From contig NC_059084.1 of NCBI RefSeq assembly GCF_020497125.1, positions 32,518,203-32,582,202 on the forward strand: DNA of 64,000 bases, read 5' to 3'. The DNA is from Mauremys mutica (lineage: Eukaryota; Chordata; Testudines; Geoemydidae). The notes beneath the pieces were generated by a model, which was not told where the DNA came from, did no database searches, and worked only from the letters and a program-made list of their open reading frames with translations. Position numbers and translations under genes: made by a program. Positions 21,701 to 47,667 of this stretch are shown here, piece by piece (the first letter of the stretch is position 1; every line of letters starts with the position of its first letter).

Positions 21701-23067
21701 ACTAGAAATGCAATGCTGTTACATAAGCCAGTGGTTCTCAACCAGGGGTAGGCATACCTCTGGGGGTATATGGGGTCTTCCAGGGGTATATCAACTCATC
21801 TAGATATTTGCCTAGTTTTACAACAGGCTACGTAAAAAGCACTGCACAGTCAGTACACATTAAAATTTCATACGGACAATGACTTGTTTATATTGTTCTA
21901 TATGCAGAAATGTAAGTACAATATTTATATTCCAGCTGATTTATTTTATAATTATATGGGGAAAAGGAGAAAGTAAGCAATTTTTCAATAACAATGTGCT
22001 GTGACACTTGAATTTCTATGTCTGATTTTGTAAGCAAGTAGTTTTTAAGTGAGGTGAAACTTGGGGTACGCAAAACTAATCCGCCTCCTGAAAGGAGTAC
22101 AGTAGCCTGGAAAGGTTGAGAGTCACTGATATAAGCCAATGGCCCTGTCCTGGCCTGACACATATATTTCTAATCACCTTTCTAAGGAGATGCAGCAGGA
22201 CTATCGGAGACGGAGCTGCGTAAGGAGACAGTCTAGATCCCAGCTCTCTTTACAACCCTCCACGGATTAGAAAACACCAGCCTCTTCTTCCAAGAGCATC
22301 TAGACTGCAAGGGGGGCGGGGGGAGGCTGGACCCAGCCCCAGGGCCGGGGAGGCAGGCAGGGGGGCAGCCCTGGGCGGGGGGGTGAGGAGGGAGGAAGGG
22401 GGGAAGCCGAGCCCCACGGCCGGGGAGGGAGGAGGAGGCGGCCCAGGGCTGGGGGGGGGGGGGGAGGCCCAGGCCCCAGGAGAGAAGGCGGAGGCCGAGT
22501 CCCGCGGCCGGGGAGGGAGGTGGGGAGGCCCAGGCCCCAGGGGGGAGGGGACCGAGCCCCGCGGGCGGGGAGGCGGAGGCCCAGGCCCCAGAGGGGAGGG
22601 GACCGAGCCCCGCGGGCGGGGAGGCGGAGGCCCAGGCCCCAGAGGGGAGGGGACCGAGCCCCGCGGGCGGGGAGGCGGAGGCCCAGGCCCCAGAGGGGAG
22701 GGGACCGAGCCCCGCGGGCGGGGAGGCGGAGGCCCAGGCCCCAGAGGGGAGGGGACCGAGCCCCGCGGGCGGGGAGGCCCAGGCCCAGGCCCCAGAGGGG
22801 AGGGGACCGAGCCCCGCGGCCGGGGAGGCGGAGGCCCAGGCCCCAGAGGGGAGGGGACCGAGCCCCGCGGGCGGGGAGGCCCAGGCCCAGGCCCCAGGAG
22901 GGAGGCGAAGGCCGAGGCCCCAGGGGGAGGGAGCGGGGGCGGCCGGCCGCGCGCGCGGACCTGTAGAAGTTCTCCGAGCCGCCGATGGCCACCAGGCAGT
23001 AGCGGTTGGTGAGCTTGGCGAAGCAGCCGATCTCGTGGTTGTTCTCGAAGCTGGCGCGAACCGCCAT
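6766..23067 (-). CDS. EIF6: Eukaryotic translation initiation factor 6 (whole coding span, six exons)
   Basis: EIF6 binds the 60S ribosomal subunit, blocks premature joining to 40S, and acts in nucleolar pre-60S maturation. Coding exons on the minus strand are 23067-22961, 19891-19806, 14837-14662, 10964-10788, 9111-8930 and 6775-6766. They sum to 738 nt, exactly 245 codons plus stop, the usual vertebrate length. Every junction has AG/GT and the phases agree (107, 86, 176, 177, 182, 10 nt). The start is [10 protein letters not shown] in a good context (GCCATGG) inside a CpG-dense island. The protein keeps family signatures such as [34 protein letters not shown] and [11 protein letters not shown], and Ser235 (TSMRDSL), a known phosphorylation site. 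Introns are filled with repeats but exons are clean. FAM83C lies upstream in the same orientation. Confidence 0.96.
7911..8190 (-). mobile_element. CR1 3'-end fragment in EIF6 intron 5
   Basis: Reads inward from ATAAGAACATAAGAA tails through TGGCCAGACTGGGTCAGACC to TTATCTAGTTCTTTTTTGAA. This is the same 3' untranslated segment that ends the longer minus-strand copy at 38880, so it is a 5'-truncated insertion of that CR1 subfamily. Confidence 0.85.
8930..9111 (-). CDS. EIF6: EIF6 coding exon 5
   Basis: A 182-nt exon with acceptor TTTGCCAG and donor GTAGGT. It encodes [20 protein letters not shown] through MRDSLID plus two bases of the last Ser codon. Ser235 is conserved. The first residue is Thr183, where I recall Ala in human. 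Confidence 0.95.
9887..9914. repeat. (TC)n microsatellite
   Basis: An uninterrupted TC run of about 14 units in EIF6 intron 4. Confidence 0.95.
10788..10964 (-). CDS. EIF6: EIF6 coding exon 4
   Basis: A 177-nt phase-0 exon with acceptor TTTACAG and donor GTAAGG. It encodes [17 protein letters not shown] through SSLLQVPLV. Confidence 0.95.
11300..11526 (+). mobile_element. Old CR1-like 3' fragment
   Basis: Decayed match to the 3' part of CR1-type LINEs: the GGAACAATTTACCCAAGG, TCAAATCAAGACCGGATG and final GGCCTTTGAATCTATGAATC blocks appear in the expected order. It lies in EIF6 intron 3. Confidence 0.65.
11540..12500 (+). mobile_element. Ancient LINE remnant (L2/L3-like)
   Basis: Recognisable blocks are CATTCAAAACATGGCTGC, CTTTCAAGGCCCTTCACAGCC and a terminal AAAGCTCTTTGGGGCAGCAGGGACTGTCTC that resembles the 3' end of old vertebrate L2/L3-type LINEs. 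No intact reading frame remains. The family assignment is by pattern memory. Confidence 0.5.
12840..13000 (+). mobile_element. Ancient LINE 3' fragment
   Basis: The TTCTTCGGGGCAGGAAGCCATGTC..TTTGTACAGCCCCAAGCACAATCCTG segment is a second, shorter copy of the same kind of old LINE 3' end. Confidence 0.4.
13560..14400 (+). mobile_element. Ancient LINE remnant interrupted by a MITE
   Basis: Blocks such as CTGCCTCCAGTGATCTGC, TTCAAAGCCATGTACAGCTC and a terminal TAGATTGTAAACTCTTCAGGACAGAGC resemble an old L2/L3-like LINE body and tail. The 182-bp inverted-repeat element at 14143-14324 sits between the body and the tail. Confidence 0.5.
14143..14324. mobile_element. Tc1/mariner (pogo/Tigger-like) MITE with TA duplication
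   Basis: The left end CAGGCAGTCCTCGACTT and right end AAGTCCGAGGACTGCCTG form terminal inverted repeats flanked by TA on both sides. The inner sequence is AT-rich and non-coding. The CAGGCAGTCCTCG terminus resembles Tigger/pogo elements. Confidence 0.8.
14662..14837 (-). CDS. EIF6: EIF6 coding exon 3
   Basis: A 176-nt exon with acceptor TTTTAG and donor GTAAAT. It runs from [17 protein letters not shown] to [14 protein letters not shown] copy begins only about 190 bp upstream of its acceptor. Confidence 0.95.
15029..15342. repeat. DIRS terminal fold-back (inverted arms)
   Basis: The arm at 15029-15081 (AAAAAACAGTTACCTACC..) is repeated in inverted form at 15289-15342 (..GGTAGGTAACCGTTTTTT). 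The imperfect arms of about 54 bp are separated by about 207 bp. DIRS elements characteristically carry inverted terminal repeats and an internal complementary region near one end. Confidence 0.75.
15440..16000 (-). pseudogene. DIRS copy 1 tyrosine recombinase, N-terminal part only
   Basis: Fragments [21 protein letters not shown] and, further on, [22 protein letters not shown] align by eye with the recombinase of copy 2 (HQVSEIRALASEPPYTVFYK). The first catalytic Arg position reads Lys here. Sequence after YTVFYK jumps almost at once to the terminal repeat region, so the C-terminal catalytic part is deleted. Confidence 0.65.
16355..16897 (-). pseudogene. DIRS copy 1 RNase H domain
   Basis: An open stretch of about 180 codons contains the three acidic RNase H blocks: [23 protein letters not shown] and [17 protein letters not shown], followed by [19 protein letters not shown]. 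It is the best-preserved domain of this copy. It is not linked in frame to the RT block before it. Confidence 0.85.
16995..17670 (-). pseudogene. DIRS copy 1 reverse transcriptase, frameshifted
   Basis: Visible blocks are [13 protein letters not shown] (RT motif A region, catalytic Asp kept), [16 protein letters not shown] and [13 protein letters not shown] (catalytic YVDD kept). The blocks lie in different frames (17485-17147, 17282-16995), so the copy is broken although both catalytic boxes are present. Confidence 0.85.
17786..18179 (-). pseudogene. DIRS copy 1 gag C-terminal fragment
   Basis: [21 protein letters not shown] corresponds to IQDLPFDGVGLFSDQTDVRLH in copy 2 (near 52860). The gag is cut off upstream at about 18180-18240. 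Confidence 0.7.
18241..19122. other. EIF6 intron 2 sequence, no feature beyond poly-T
   Basis: AT-rich intronic sequence with T-runs near 18330-18352 and a G-run near 18615. No coding or repeat family is recognised. Confidence 0.4.
19123..19418. mobile_element. Hairpin-rich MITE
   Basis: Ends resemble loose inverted repeats (GGTCCATACTTACCG on the left; CGGTACTGTAGACAGGC read as CCGTACTGTAGACAGGC on the right). Inside are three palindromes: a perfect 21-bp stem (19168-19188 with 19194-19214, 5-nt loop), a GC-rich stem around 19240-19262, and a perfect 15-bp stem (19338-19352 with 19358-19372) extended by an AACTAAGGTA/TACCTTAGTT outer stem. CpG content is far above the surrounding intron. 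No coding frame. The family name is not known to me. Confidence 0.75.
19806..19891 (-). CDS. EIF6: EIF6 coding exon 2
   Basis: The acceptor TTATTGCAG and donor GTAAG flank an 86-nt exon that encodes the [20 protein letters not shown] segment, joining in phase to exon 1 (Ser codon split 2+1). Confidence 0.95.
20525..21415. mobile_element. Inverted-repeat MITE, split by a hAT insertion
   Basis: Ends are GGCCTTGTCTACACTAC and ..CTGTAGACATGCCC (inverted), flanked by TAC on the left and TAG on the right. Without the insert at 20694-21340 the element is about 236 bp and matches the related copy at 27604-27880 in layout (GCGCACATG, CTCTCTCCCGTC, TCTTCACCAGATGC blocks). The superfamily is uncertain; a 3-bp duplication is suggested. 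Confidence 0.75.
20694..21340. mobile_element. Non-autonomous hAT element nested in the MITE
   Basis: The left terminus CAGGGCCAACTTTTTGGCC and right terminus GGCCGTAGTTTTCCCACTCTG are imperfect inverted repeats. Flanks GCAGAGAG and GCATAGAG match at 7 of 8 positions, the hAT 8-bp duplication. The interior is C-rich low-complexity sequence whose open frames are not genes. Confidence 0.85.
21729..22128. mobile_element. Non-autonomous hAT element, 400 bp
   Basis: Termini CAGTGGTTCTCAACC and GGTTGAGAGTCACTG are inverted repeats. Flanks ACATAAGC and ATATAAGC match at 7 of 8. The interior is AT-rich and non-coding. Confidence 0.88.
22480..22910. repeat. 51-bp GC-rich minisatellite in EIF6 intron 1
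   Basis: Unit starts are visible at 22561, 22612, 22663 and 22714 (period 51), with variant units before and after; about eight units in all. The unit contains GCGGGCGGGGAGGCGGAGG and GGGGACCGAGCCCC. Because 51 is divisible by three and stops are absent, both strands stay open for 150-320 codons of Gly/Arg/Pro-rich sequence. That is a repeat artefact, not a gene. Confidence 0.92.
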
Positions 23068-23470
23068 GGCAGGAGCGCGGCACACGCGTGAGCTCCCCCC
23101 GCCGCGTCACCCGCACCGCCGCCTCGCGCGCCGCCACTTCCGGGACAGGCCGCCGGTAACCACCGGAAGCGCGCGGGTAGAGCGGCGCCGCCCCCGCGTC
23201 TCTATGGCCCTGAGGCCACACAGCGCGGCCGGGGGCGGGACTCGGGAGGCTGCGCGCTGCGGCGCCGCCCCGCGCTGGGCAGGGGAAGGACCCGGCTGCT
23301 GGCGAGTCCGCGGGGAGCCGCGCTGCGCCCGCGGGAGCCCGGCCCTGCGTCCTCCTGGCGCGCAGCCCCCAGCCCGGGCTCTGGTCATGGCCAGAGACCT
23401 TCGCTCCGGGGCCGCGTCCCTCAGGCTGGAGGTCGCTGCCTCGCAGTGACGAGTGTGCGGCGTGTGCGCG
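22920..23470 (-). promoter_or_regulatory. EIF6: CpG-island promoter region of EIF6
   Basis: CpG-dense sequence surrounds the EIF6 start codon and extends about 400 bp upstream, ending near 23470 where composition drops sharply. No TATA box stands out just upstream of the ATG, which fits a housekeeping-type promoter. The transcription start itself cannot be fixed from the sequence, and a non-coding first exon upstream is possible. Confidence 0.75.
22961..23067 (-). CDS. EIF6: EIF6 coding exon 1
   Basis: Encodes residues 1-35 plus two bases of a Ser codon and ends ..GGSENFY. The donor reads TTCTACAG|GTCCGC. His11 and Arg22 differ from the Cys and Thr I recall for the human protein. The 51-bp minisatellite starts within about 50 bp of this donor. 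Confidence 0.95.
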
Positions 23471-24206
23471 CGGTAACCAGCGGGGCCGCCTATTGCCTGG
23501 CCCTGCCTCACCCAGCGGGTCCTCGTTCCCATGGGAACCCCCGGCTGGTCTCGTGCCTGGACGTACATTTCTAGCTCACACCCGCCTTCCTGCCACAGAG
23601 CGGCCACTTGACCAGCTGATAGTTCATTTGCTGTTGTTGACACCTGGCCGAGGTATCGGTTTGCCTTTTGTCTCTGAGGAACTGGGCTGTGGCTGCTTTT
23701 CTAAACGTGGCGCATGTCTCAGCAATGTCATACAGTAGCAGCTTATCACTTTACATACAATGTTGGTACAGACATTTTATCAGGATAATAACGATCATCA
23801 GATTATGAGTTTTCAAATGATACTTCACAAGATTTACTTTGTACAAAATGTATCATAGTTTTATAAAAAGGGTTAACATAACAGCACAGACTGCCACGCA
23901 TGTAAAGGCAGGAAGCAAGCTAGCAGAACAGAGACAACCTGTCTGCTCTGGTGTTCTATTTTCTATAGGTTTTTGTGCAGTATCTCAGCACCTTCAGTTG
24001 TATCATTGCAGGGCCCTCGAGTACTGGTGCACCTTGGTCCCTCCTATCGTCTGCCTTTGGCACATGGTCTAGTTTTCTGTGCTTCTAATTTTCCTTGGTC
24101 TTATTTTGGTTGTTAGGTTTAGTGTGCAGGTACTGGATGGCGATGGAGGCCTGTGGTATAGGAAGTCAGGTGGTCCCTTCTGGCCTTAATTTCGAGGACT
24201 CTAGGA
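23471..24206. other. EIF6-FAM83C spacer, nothing recognised
   Basis: No exon or repeat family recognised between the CpG island and the hAT element. Confidence 0.4.
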
Positions 24207-25550
24207 CAGTGGTTTTCAAACTTTTTTTCTGGCGACCCAGTTGAAGACAATTGTTGATGCCCACGATCCAATAGAGTTGGGGATAAGGGTTTGGGCTGTG
24301 GGAGGGGCTCAGGGCTGGGGCAGAGGGTTGGGGTGCAGGGGTGAGGGCTGCAGGGTGGGGCCAGGAATGAGGGGTTCAGGGTGTGGGAGGGGGCTCTGGG
24401 CTGGGGATGAGGGGTTTGGAGTGCAGGAAGAGTTTTGGGGGGCTGGGGCAGGGGATTGGGGTGCAGGCTTACCTCGGGAAGCACAGCAGGGGTGCTAAGG
24501 CAGGCACTGTGCCCTGGAAGCGGCCAGCAGCAGGTCCGGCTCTAAGCGGAGGCACACAAGCAGCGCTGTGTGACTCTTGCCTGCAGGCACCACCCACCCC
24601 CAGCTCCCATTGGCCAGTTCCTGCCCAAGAGGAGTGTGGAGCCAGTGCTCAGGGTGGGGAGCTCTGCGGAGCCCCTGCCTAGGAGCCGGACCTGCTGCTG
24701 GCCACTTCTGGGGCGCAGCGCGGTGTCAGAACAGGTAGGAACTAGCCTGCCTTAGCTGGGCAGCACCACCAATGGGACTTTTAACTTCCCGCCTGGTGGT
24801 GCTGACCAGAACCGCCGTGACCCAGTGCCTTCCATTCCACGACCCAGTACTGGACCTAGGGGTTACGGTGGATGAAAAGCTGAATATGAGTCAACAGTGT
24901 GCCCTTGTTGCCAAGAAGGCTAATGGCATTTTGGGTTGTACAAGTAGGGGCATTTCCAGCAGATCGAGGGATGTGATCATTCCCCTCTACTCAGCACTGG
25001 TGAGGCCTCATTTGGAGTACTGTGTCCAGTTTTGGGCCCCACACTACAAGAAGGATGTGGATAAATTGGAGAGAGTCCAGCGGAGGGCAACAAAAATGAT
25101 TAGGGGGCTGGAGCACATGACTTATGAGGAGAGGCTGAGGGAACTGGGATTGTTTAGCCTGCAGAAGAGAAGAATGAGGGGGGATTTGATAGCTGCTTTC
25201 AACTACCTGAAAGGGGGTTCCAAAGAGGATGGATCTAGACTGTTCTCAGTGGTAGAAGATGACAGAACAAGGAGTAATGGTCTCAAGTTGCAGAGGGGGA
25301 GGTTTAGGTTGGATATTAGGAAAAACTTTTTCACTAGTAGGGTGGTGAAGAACTGGAATGGGTTACCTAGGGAGGTGGTGGAATCTCCTTCCTTAGAGGT
25401 TTTTACGGTCAGGCTTGACAAAGCCCTGGCTGGGATGATTTAGTTGGGTTTGGTCCTGCTTTGAGCAGGGGGTTGGACTAGATGACCTCCTGAGGTCCCT
25501 TCCAACCCTGAGATTCTATGATTCTATGACCCGCAGCTTGAAAACCACTG
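24207..25550. mobile_element. Non-autonomous hAT element split by a CR1
   Basis: The left terminus CAGTGGTTTTCAAACTTTTT and right terminus GCAGCTTGAAAACCACTG are inverted repeats. Flanks CTCTAGGA and ATCTAGGA match at 7 of 8. The interior is a GGGGCTGGGGCAGGG-type low-complexity block (24290-24480) followed by unique-looking sequence. A 5'-truncated CR1 occupies about 24853-25528, leaving only about 22 bp of hAT after it. Confidence 0.88.
24853..25528 (+). mobile_element. 5'-truncated CR1 inside the hAT element
   Basis: One continuous open frame covers the C-terminal ORF2 region: [55 protein letters not shown], then [20 protein letters not shown] and stop. The GATGACCTCCTGAGGTCCC..GATTCTATGATTCTATGA 3' end follows. 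The intact frame suggests this is one of the younger insertions in the window. Confidence 0.92.
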
Positions 25551-27603
25551 ATCTAGGACATCTGTCATGTCTTGTTTGTTCTCTCATCCTCTCCCCAGAG
25601 GGAGCAGCAGGTGCAGTGGAGTCTTGTTTTGGTTGGGGGGAGGGGTTATTTTCTTTTAGTATTTTATATATATGTGTGTGTGTGTTTATACTACAGAAGC
25701 AAAGTCAAAGGAATGCACTGTACATATGGGGTGAAAGGTAGTGAGGTTTGTGATGGTCCTTAGTTCCTGCAGGAGCTCATTCCATAGTCTTGGACCATCC
25801 CCAGAGAAAGTTCTGGCTCTCTCACAGACAAGCTTTATGCGTATTGTTGAGAGTTCCAATGTGCCAGGGGACATAGTTGTCGACTACAGTCTTTGCCCGG
25901 GAATGGCAATGCCTTGCTCAGCAACATGCATGCTCTCACATTTATTCTTCCACATCCTCACCCCAGACACATACATGTATGCACAATCACATGACTGGAC
26001 ACTGATATTTTCAGTGGTAAGTTTTCTTTACTTTTTTAATGTAGTTCGCACCATCTCTCTCAACATTGTTGTCAGCAAGTTGTAGCCTGAACAGTTATCA
26101 CACTTACAAGATTATGTATTAGGGTGCAACATGCACTTGCCTCAGATAACAGGTTCTTTTCTTAGGCGGCTACTTAAAGTTAATTGAAAAGATGGAATTT
26201 GGTGAAACACAAACTTTATTTAGTACAGACAACTATAATTGAAATTATAGGAAAGGATCAATATACACTAAGATTAGAATAAGGTAAGTACAGTAAAGTG
26301 GTTTCCTGCATTTGTCCGACTTACAGGCTTGCATTGTGCATATTTACAACATATGGAGACCATTGGAAACAAAGATGGAAGGGAACATAAGTGGAGCCCA
26401 TCAGAAAGGCGATCCTGATTAAGTTTACACAGTCTTGGGGACCTGACACACCCCAAGAAATGGGAACTGAGGGTGGCATTTTATACCCTTCCTTATGGTG
26501 ATAGTACAGATATATACAATTTCATGCTTTATCCTGATTATAATAAGGTCAATAGTGGTCCCTAACCATACATGGCCTTTGGCGTGTCCTTAATTATGCC
26601 TCAAGCATTGATATTCCTCTCTTACATCACTTATTTATTAATAATTCCTATATGTACAAGCAGTCTAACTGCTTAGATGCTGCATAGCAACCTAATTGCT
26701 AAAGCCCCCCAAACTCCCTTCCTGTGGAGTTCTGTCGAGTACTGGACCTGTTTGGGGTTACTTGATTGTGTTTCAGAATGAAAGTAAAAAATATTTGACC
26801 CGGGATTATCTTCTTAGATTTCTCTCATTTCAGCTGCACTTCAGCCTTTAATATAATTACTTCCACAAAGCCTTAACCTAATGTGATAGGCCCTTACATT
26901 TTAGCAAGCTTAATAACACATATACTTATGTTCACCTATTTGCCCCCATGCATGTTCCACGCTAACAAGCCGTACACCCACATACATACAATCTTATGCT
27001 CCTATTATGTCATTTTACCTCTAGCAAGCATAAAATCACCCAAGAGACATGAGACAGGCTCATAGGTCATAAATACAGCTAAGATTTTGTCACTAGAAAA
27101 AAGGCATGGACAGGTCATGGGCAATAAAGAAAAATTCACAGAAGCAGTGACCTCTCCATGACTTTTACTAAATATATCTGTGACAAAATGGGGAGCTCAG
27201 CTGCGGGGGGTTCCCGTACCGCTTGCAGGGCTGAAGTCACAGAGGTCTCTGGAAGCCACGGATTCCGAGAGTTCTGTTATAAAATCGTAGCATTAGTCAT
27301 AATATCAGGTCAGCGGTCAACAAAATTGATATAGGAAAAGAAAATCTTTAAACACTCCTCTTAATTTAAAAAGAACCTTCGTTAAATCACCAAGAACCAG
27401 TCAAAGAACTATATAGGATGACATCAAAGGATTATTTTTAAAATAAAGCTTGTAGTAAAATGGTCTTTTTTAATAAGGGCTAAAGGAATGGGGAAGCCTG
27501 GACTATTTCATCATGTTACTCTGTGTTTTGTATTTGTTTTCAAACTGACACAAGATACAACTATCAGAAAAAATTATGGTAACTCTGGGAATGAGATTAC
27601 TAG
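25551..27603. other. Spacer 3' of FAM83C, weak repeat traces
   Basis: A TATATATATGTGTGTGTGTG tract lies near 25665-25685. A segment at 25745-25880 (GGTCCTTAGTTCCTGCAGGAGCTCATTCC..) looks like an old interspersed repeat. Around 27090-27190 a short inverted arrangement (GGCATGGACAGGTCATGGG / CCATGACTTTTACT) looks repeat-derived. No gene is seen. An ATTAAA on the minus strand near 27470 could serve as the FAM83C polyadenylation signal. Confidence 0.35.
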
Positions 27604-27880
27604 GCCCTGGTCTACACTACAAATTTATGTCAGTGTAACTAAGTCACTCAGGGGTGTGGAAAATGTCATTACACCAACCCAACCCCCAGCGTAGACAGCG
27701 CTATGTCAGTGGGAGGGCTTCTCCTGTCGACACAACTTCCGCCTCTCGCAGAGGTGGAGTACCTGTGCCGCCAGGAGATGCTCTCCCGTCCGAGTAGGTA
27801 GCGTCTTCACCAAGTGCTACCGCGGCGCAGCTGGGCCAGTGCAAGTGCGCTGCTGCAGCGCTGTAAGTGTAGACACACCC
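27604..27880. mobile_element. Inverted-repeat MITE at the FAM83C 3' end
   Basis: Ends GCCCTGGTCTACACTAC and GTGTAGACACACCC are inverted and flanked by TAG on both sides. It is about 277 bp and of the same family as 20525-21415. It stops 19 bp beyond the FAM83C stop codon, so it forms the start of that gene's 3' UTR. Confidence 0.8.
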
Positions 27881-27899
27881 TAGGACAAGAGAGAACAGG

Positions 27900-45544
<17,645 letters not shown>

Positions 45545-45554
45545 TTATTCTCTA

Positions 45555-45762
45555 GGGTTGCCAACAGTTCCTTAAGAGAAGGGACGTCCCTTATTTCTTC
45601 ATCTCTGCACAACAAGATTGGGAGTTGCTGAGTCCTGCAAAAAGCAGCAAGAAATACCCCAAGCCAATGTAGGTGAGTCCTGCTTATTAATTATTGATAA
45701 TAATATCGGGAGGGGTGCTAAGAGAACAGTCCCTTATTTTTGAAATACAGTGTGGGCAACCC
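45555..45762. mobile_element. MITE with TA duplication upstream of FAM83C
   Basis: Termini GGGTTGCCAACAGTTCC and the inverse of GGGTTGCCCACACTG, each flanked by TA; 208 bp. Internal GGGACGTCCCTTATTTC and AGTCCCTTATTTTTGA form a second inverse pair. It lies 179 bp upstream of the FAM83C start codon, in the presumed promoter or 5' UTR. Confidence 0.8.
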
Positions 45763-47667
45763 TACCTGAGTCTGCGTTAGTTGTCACTTACTGCTGAACA
45801 TCCCTCCACTCCGGGCGAAGAGGTAGTTTTCAGCTATCCTTGCTCTCAGTTTTGTTGGCTGCAGACAAGTTTTCATGCAGTTGTGATTCTCAGCGTCTGG
45901 CTTGTCCCTTCCAGATGGATTCAAGAATTATTAGGCTCTTCCTTCTTCCTGCCAGTAACCGATTGCAGAAATATTTCCTCATGTACTGACACCCAGGCAG
46001 GTTTCTGCTCTCACCTCAGCTTGTCTGTCAGCCAGGGAGCAACCTGCCGGGCCAGGTCCTGTGCTGAGAGTGGAATGCAGATGTTGAATCTTGTTCCAAA
46101 CTAAACATGTTTCTCTGTGGTAATTATAAAAAAATGCAACCATCACAAGCAATTAACGATAGTCAGCCAGTCAGCAAACACAGAGGAGATGGCCACTTGC
46201 TCATGAACACGTTGTCTGCTTGAAGCACCAGTCTCAGAACAGCACATGCCTTTTACGCCATAAACCCTGCAGGAGCAATAATTCCCAACAGACATGCTTT
46301 TTTTTTTTTTGGTATTTCCCCAAATACACATCTGGGGGGCACAGAATCCAAGATGTCTGAGAATGTCTGTTTCTCATGCCGTGCTAGACCAGCAACACTA
46401 TGCATGTTATGGGTATTTTCAGTGCTGTATTGAGCCCAATCTGCCCATGGAGGCTTTAATACAGGGGGGACACACATCAGGAGCTGTCACTTTGTACTTT
46501 GCACCCCTTCCCTGGTACTGAATGGTATATGTTACTGGTACATGCACTGCACAATGTTCAGGAAAAAAAGCTCTGCACAGGGGAGCTGATTTTCAGCAAG
46601 TAGATGCATGTTCGATTGCACAACTGCTTTGCGTGTGTGCTACCAGAACTGAACACAAACAGCAGAGATTTGCGCTGTGCATGGCTAGCGTGTAGCCAAC
46701 CCCCCAATTTGCACATGCACATTGGGTCATCATCAGAATAGCAGCCGGTAGCACTGACCGCATGTAAGGTTTTTCATCCATAGATGTCAAAGTGCTTTCC
46801 AAGGGTGACAGCAGTATTAGTATCCCATTTCCCAGAAAGGGAATCTGAAACCCGGGGAGGCAAAGGCCAACATTTCCAAACTCAAGGGCCATCATGGTCA
46901 CTAGGGACTGACGGGGTCAGCACTCCGAGAATCAGGCCATGTCATTTTAGGCAAGTTTTAATACAAATACACTTTTAAGATGAGTCATGAGGCTGGATTG
47001 AACTCACTGACGGGTGGGAGGCGCACAGGTTCTGAAGTGCTGAGTACTATGATTCTCCTCCCAGTCATTATCATAGCAAAGTACTTTACTTCCAATTGAT
47101 TTGCTTTGGGGTGTGTGTGTGTGTGTGCGCATGGTTTCTGTTAATGAAGGTGTGACATGGCCATTGCTCAGAAAGTGATGGCTTGATGCCAGCCATGTTC
47201 AGCCTACATCTAGCCTTCCAGTGCAGGCTCAGATCATGGAAAAGGCTGTGGTAACACAAGTCTCCCAGTACTGTATCTGGCTCTCATGAGGTTCCCTCAA
47301 CACGTGTGGCACCTCCTGCTGGCCGTCCTGGGGATTAGCTCTGCCAGCCAGTGCGCCCATTCCGGGTGGTGATTCTCCCATCATCATCGCTACCTTTGTG
47401 ACTGGTTGGGAAGTTTAACTTCAGTGTTACCCATCAGTCCTGGGAGTATCTGCTCTCCTTTTGGCAGCCTGCCCTGACCGTGGCATTTTCAGGGAGGGCT
47501 GCCCCAGGCACACTGGGTGACACCTACCTCCAACTATGGCCTACATACCACACAAACACAGCCTAAACAGACACTTTGCAATGCCGCTCAAAGTCAGAGA
47601 CTCTCTACACTGGTGGACACAACCCAACAACGTGTGTGTGTCGGGGGGGGGGGGCGGGGTGGAGTCC
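45763..47667. other. Region upstream of FAM83C, no gene seen
   Basis: No exon or repeat family recognised. A T-run lies at 46299-46310 and a short (GT)n tract near 47111-47127. Confidence 0.4.

Larger units (their letters stand above)
20330..22190 (+). mobile_element. CR1-like LINE fragment broken by two insertions
   Basis: The + strand shows a decayed RT segment ([19 protein letters not shown] near 20420), resumes after the MITE at 21419 with [17 protein letters not shown] sequence, and continues past the hAT at 22129 with a [14 protein letters not shown] block corresponding to the usual RPHLEYC region. Frames are heavily degraded. It is the host sequence for the nested elements at 20525-21415 and 21729-22128. 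Confidence 0.65.

Noticed and set aside
22250..23221. Open frames of 150-320 codons rich in Gly, Arg and Pro on both strands
   Set aside because: They follow the 51-bp minisatellite, whose period is a multiple of three; composition and overlap in several frames show a repeat artefact. Only the EIF6 exon 1 part is real.
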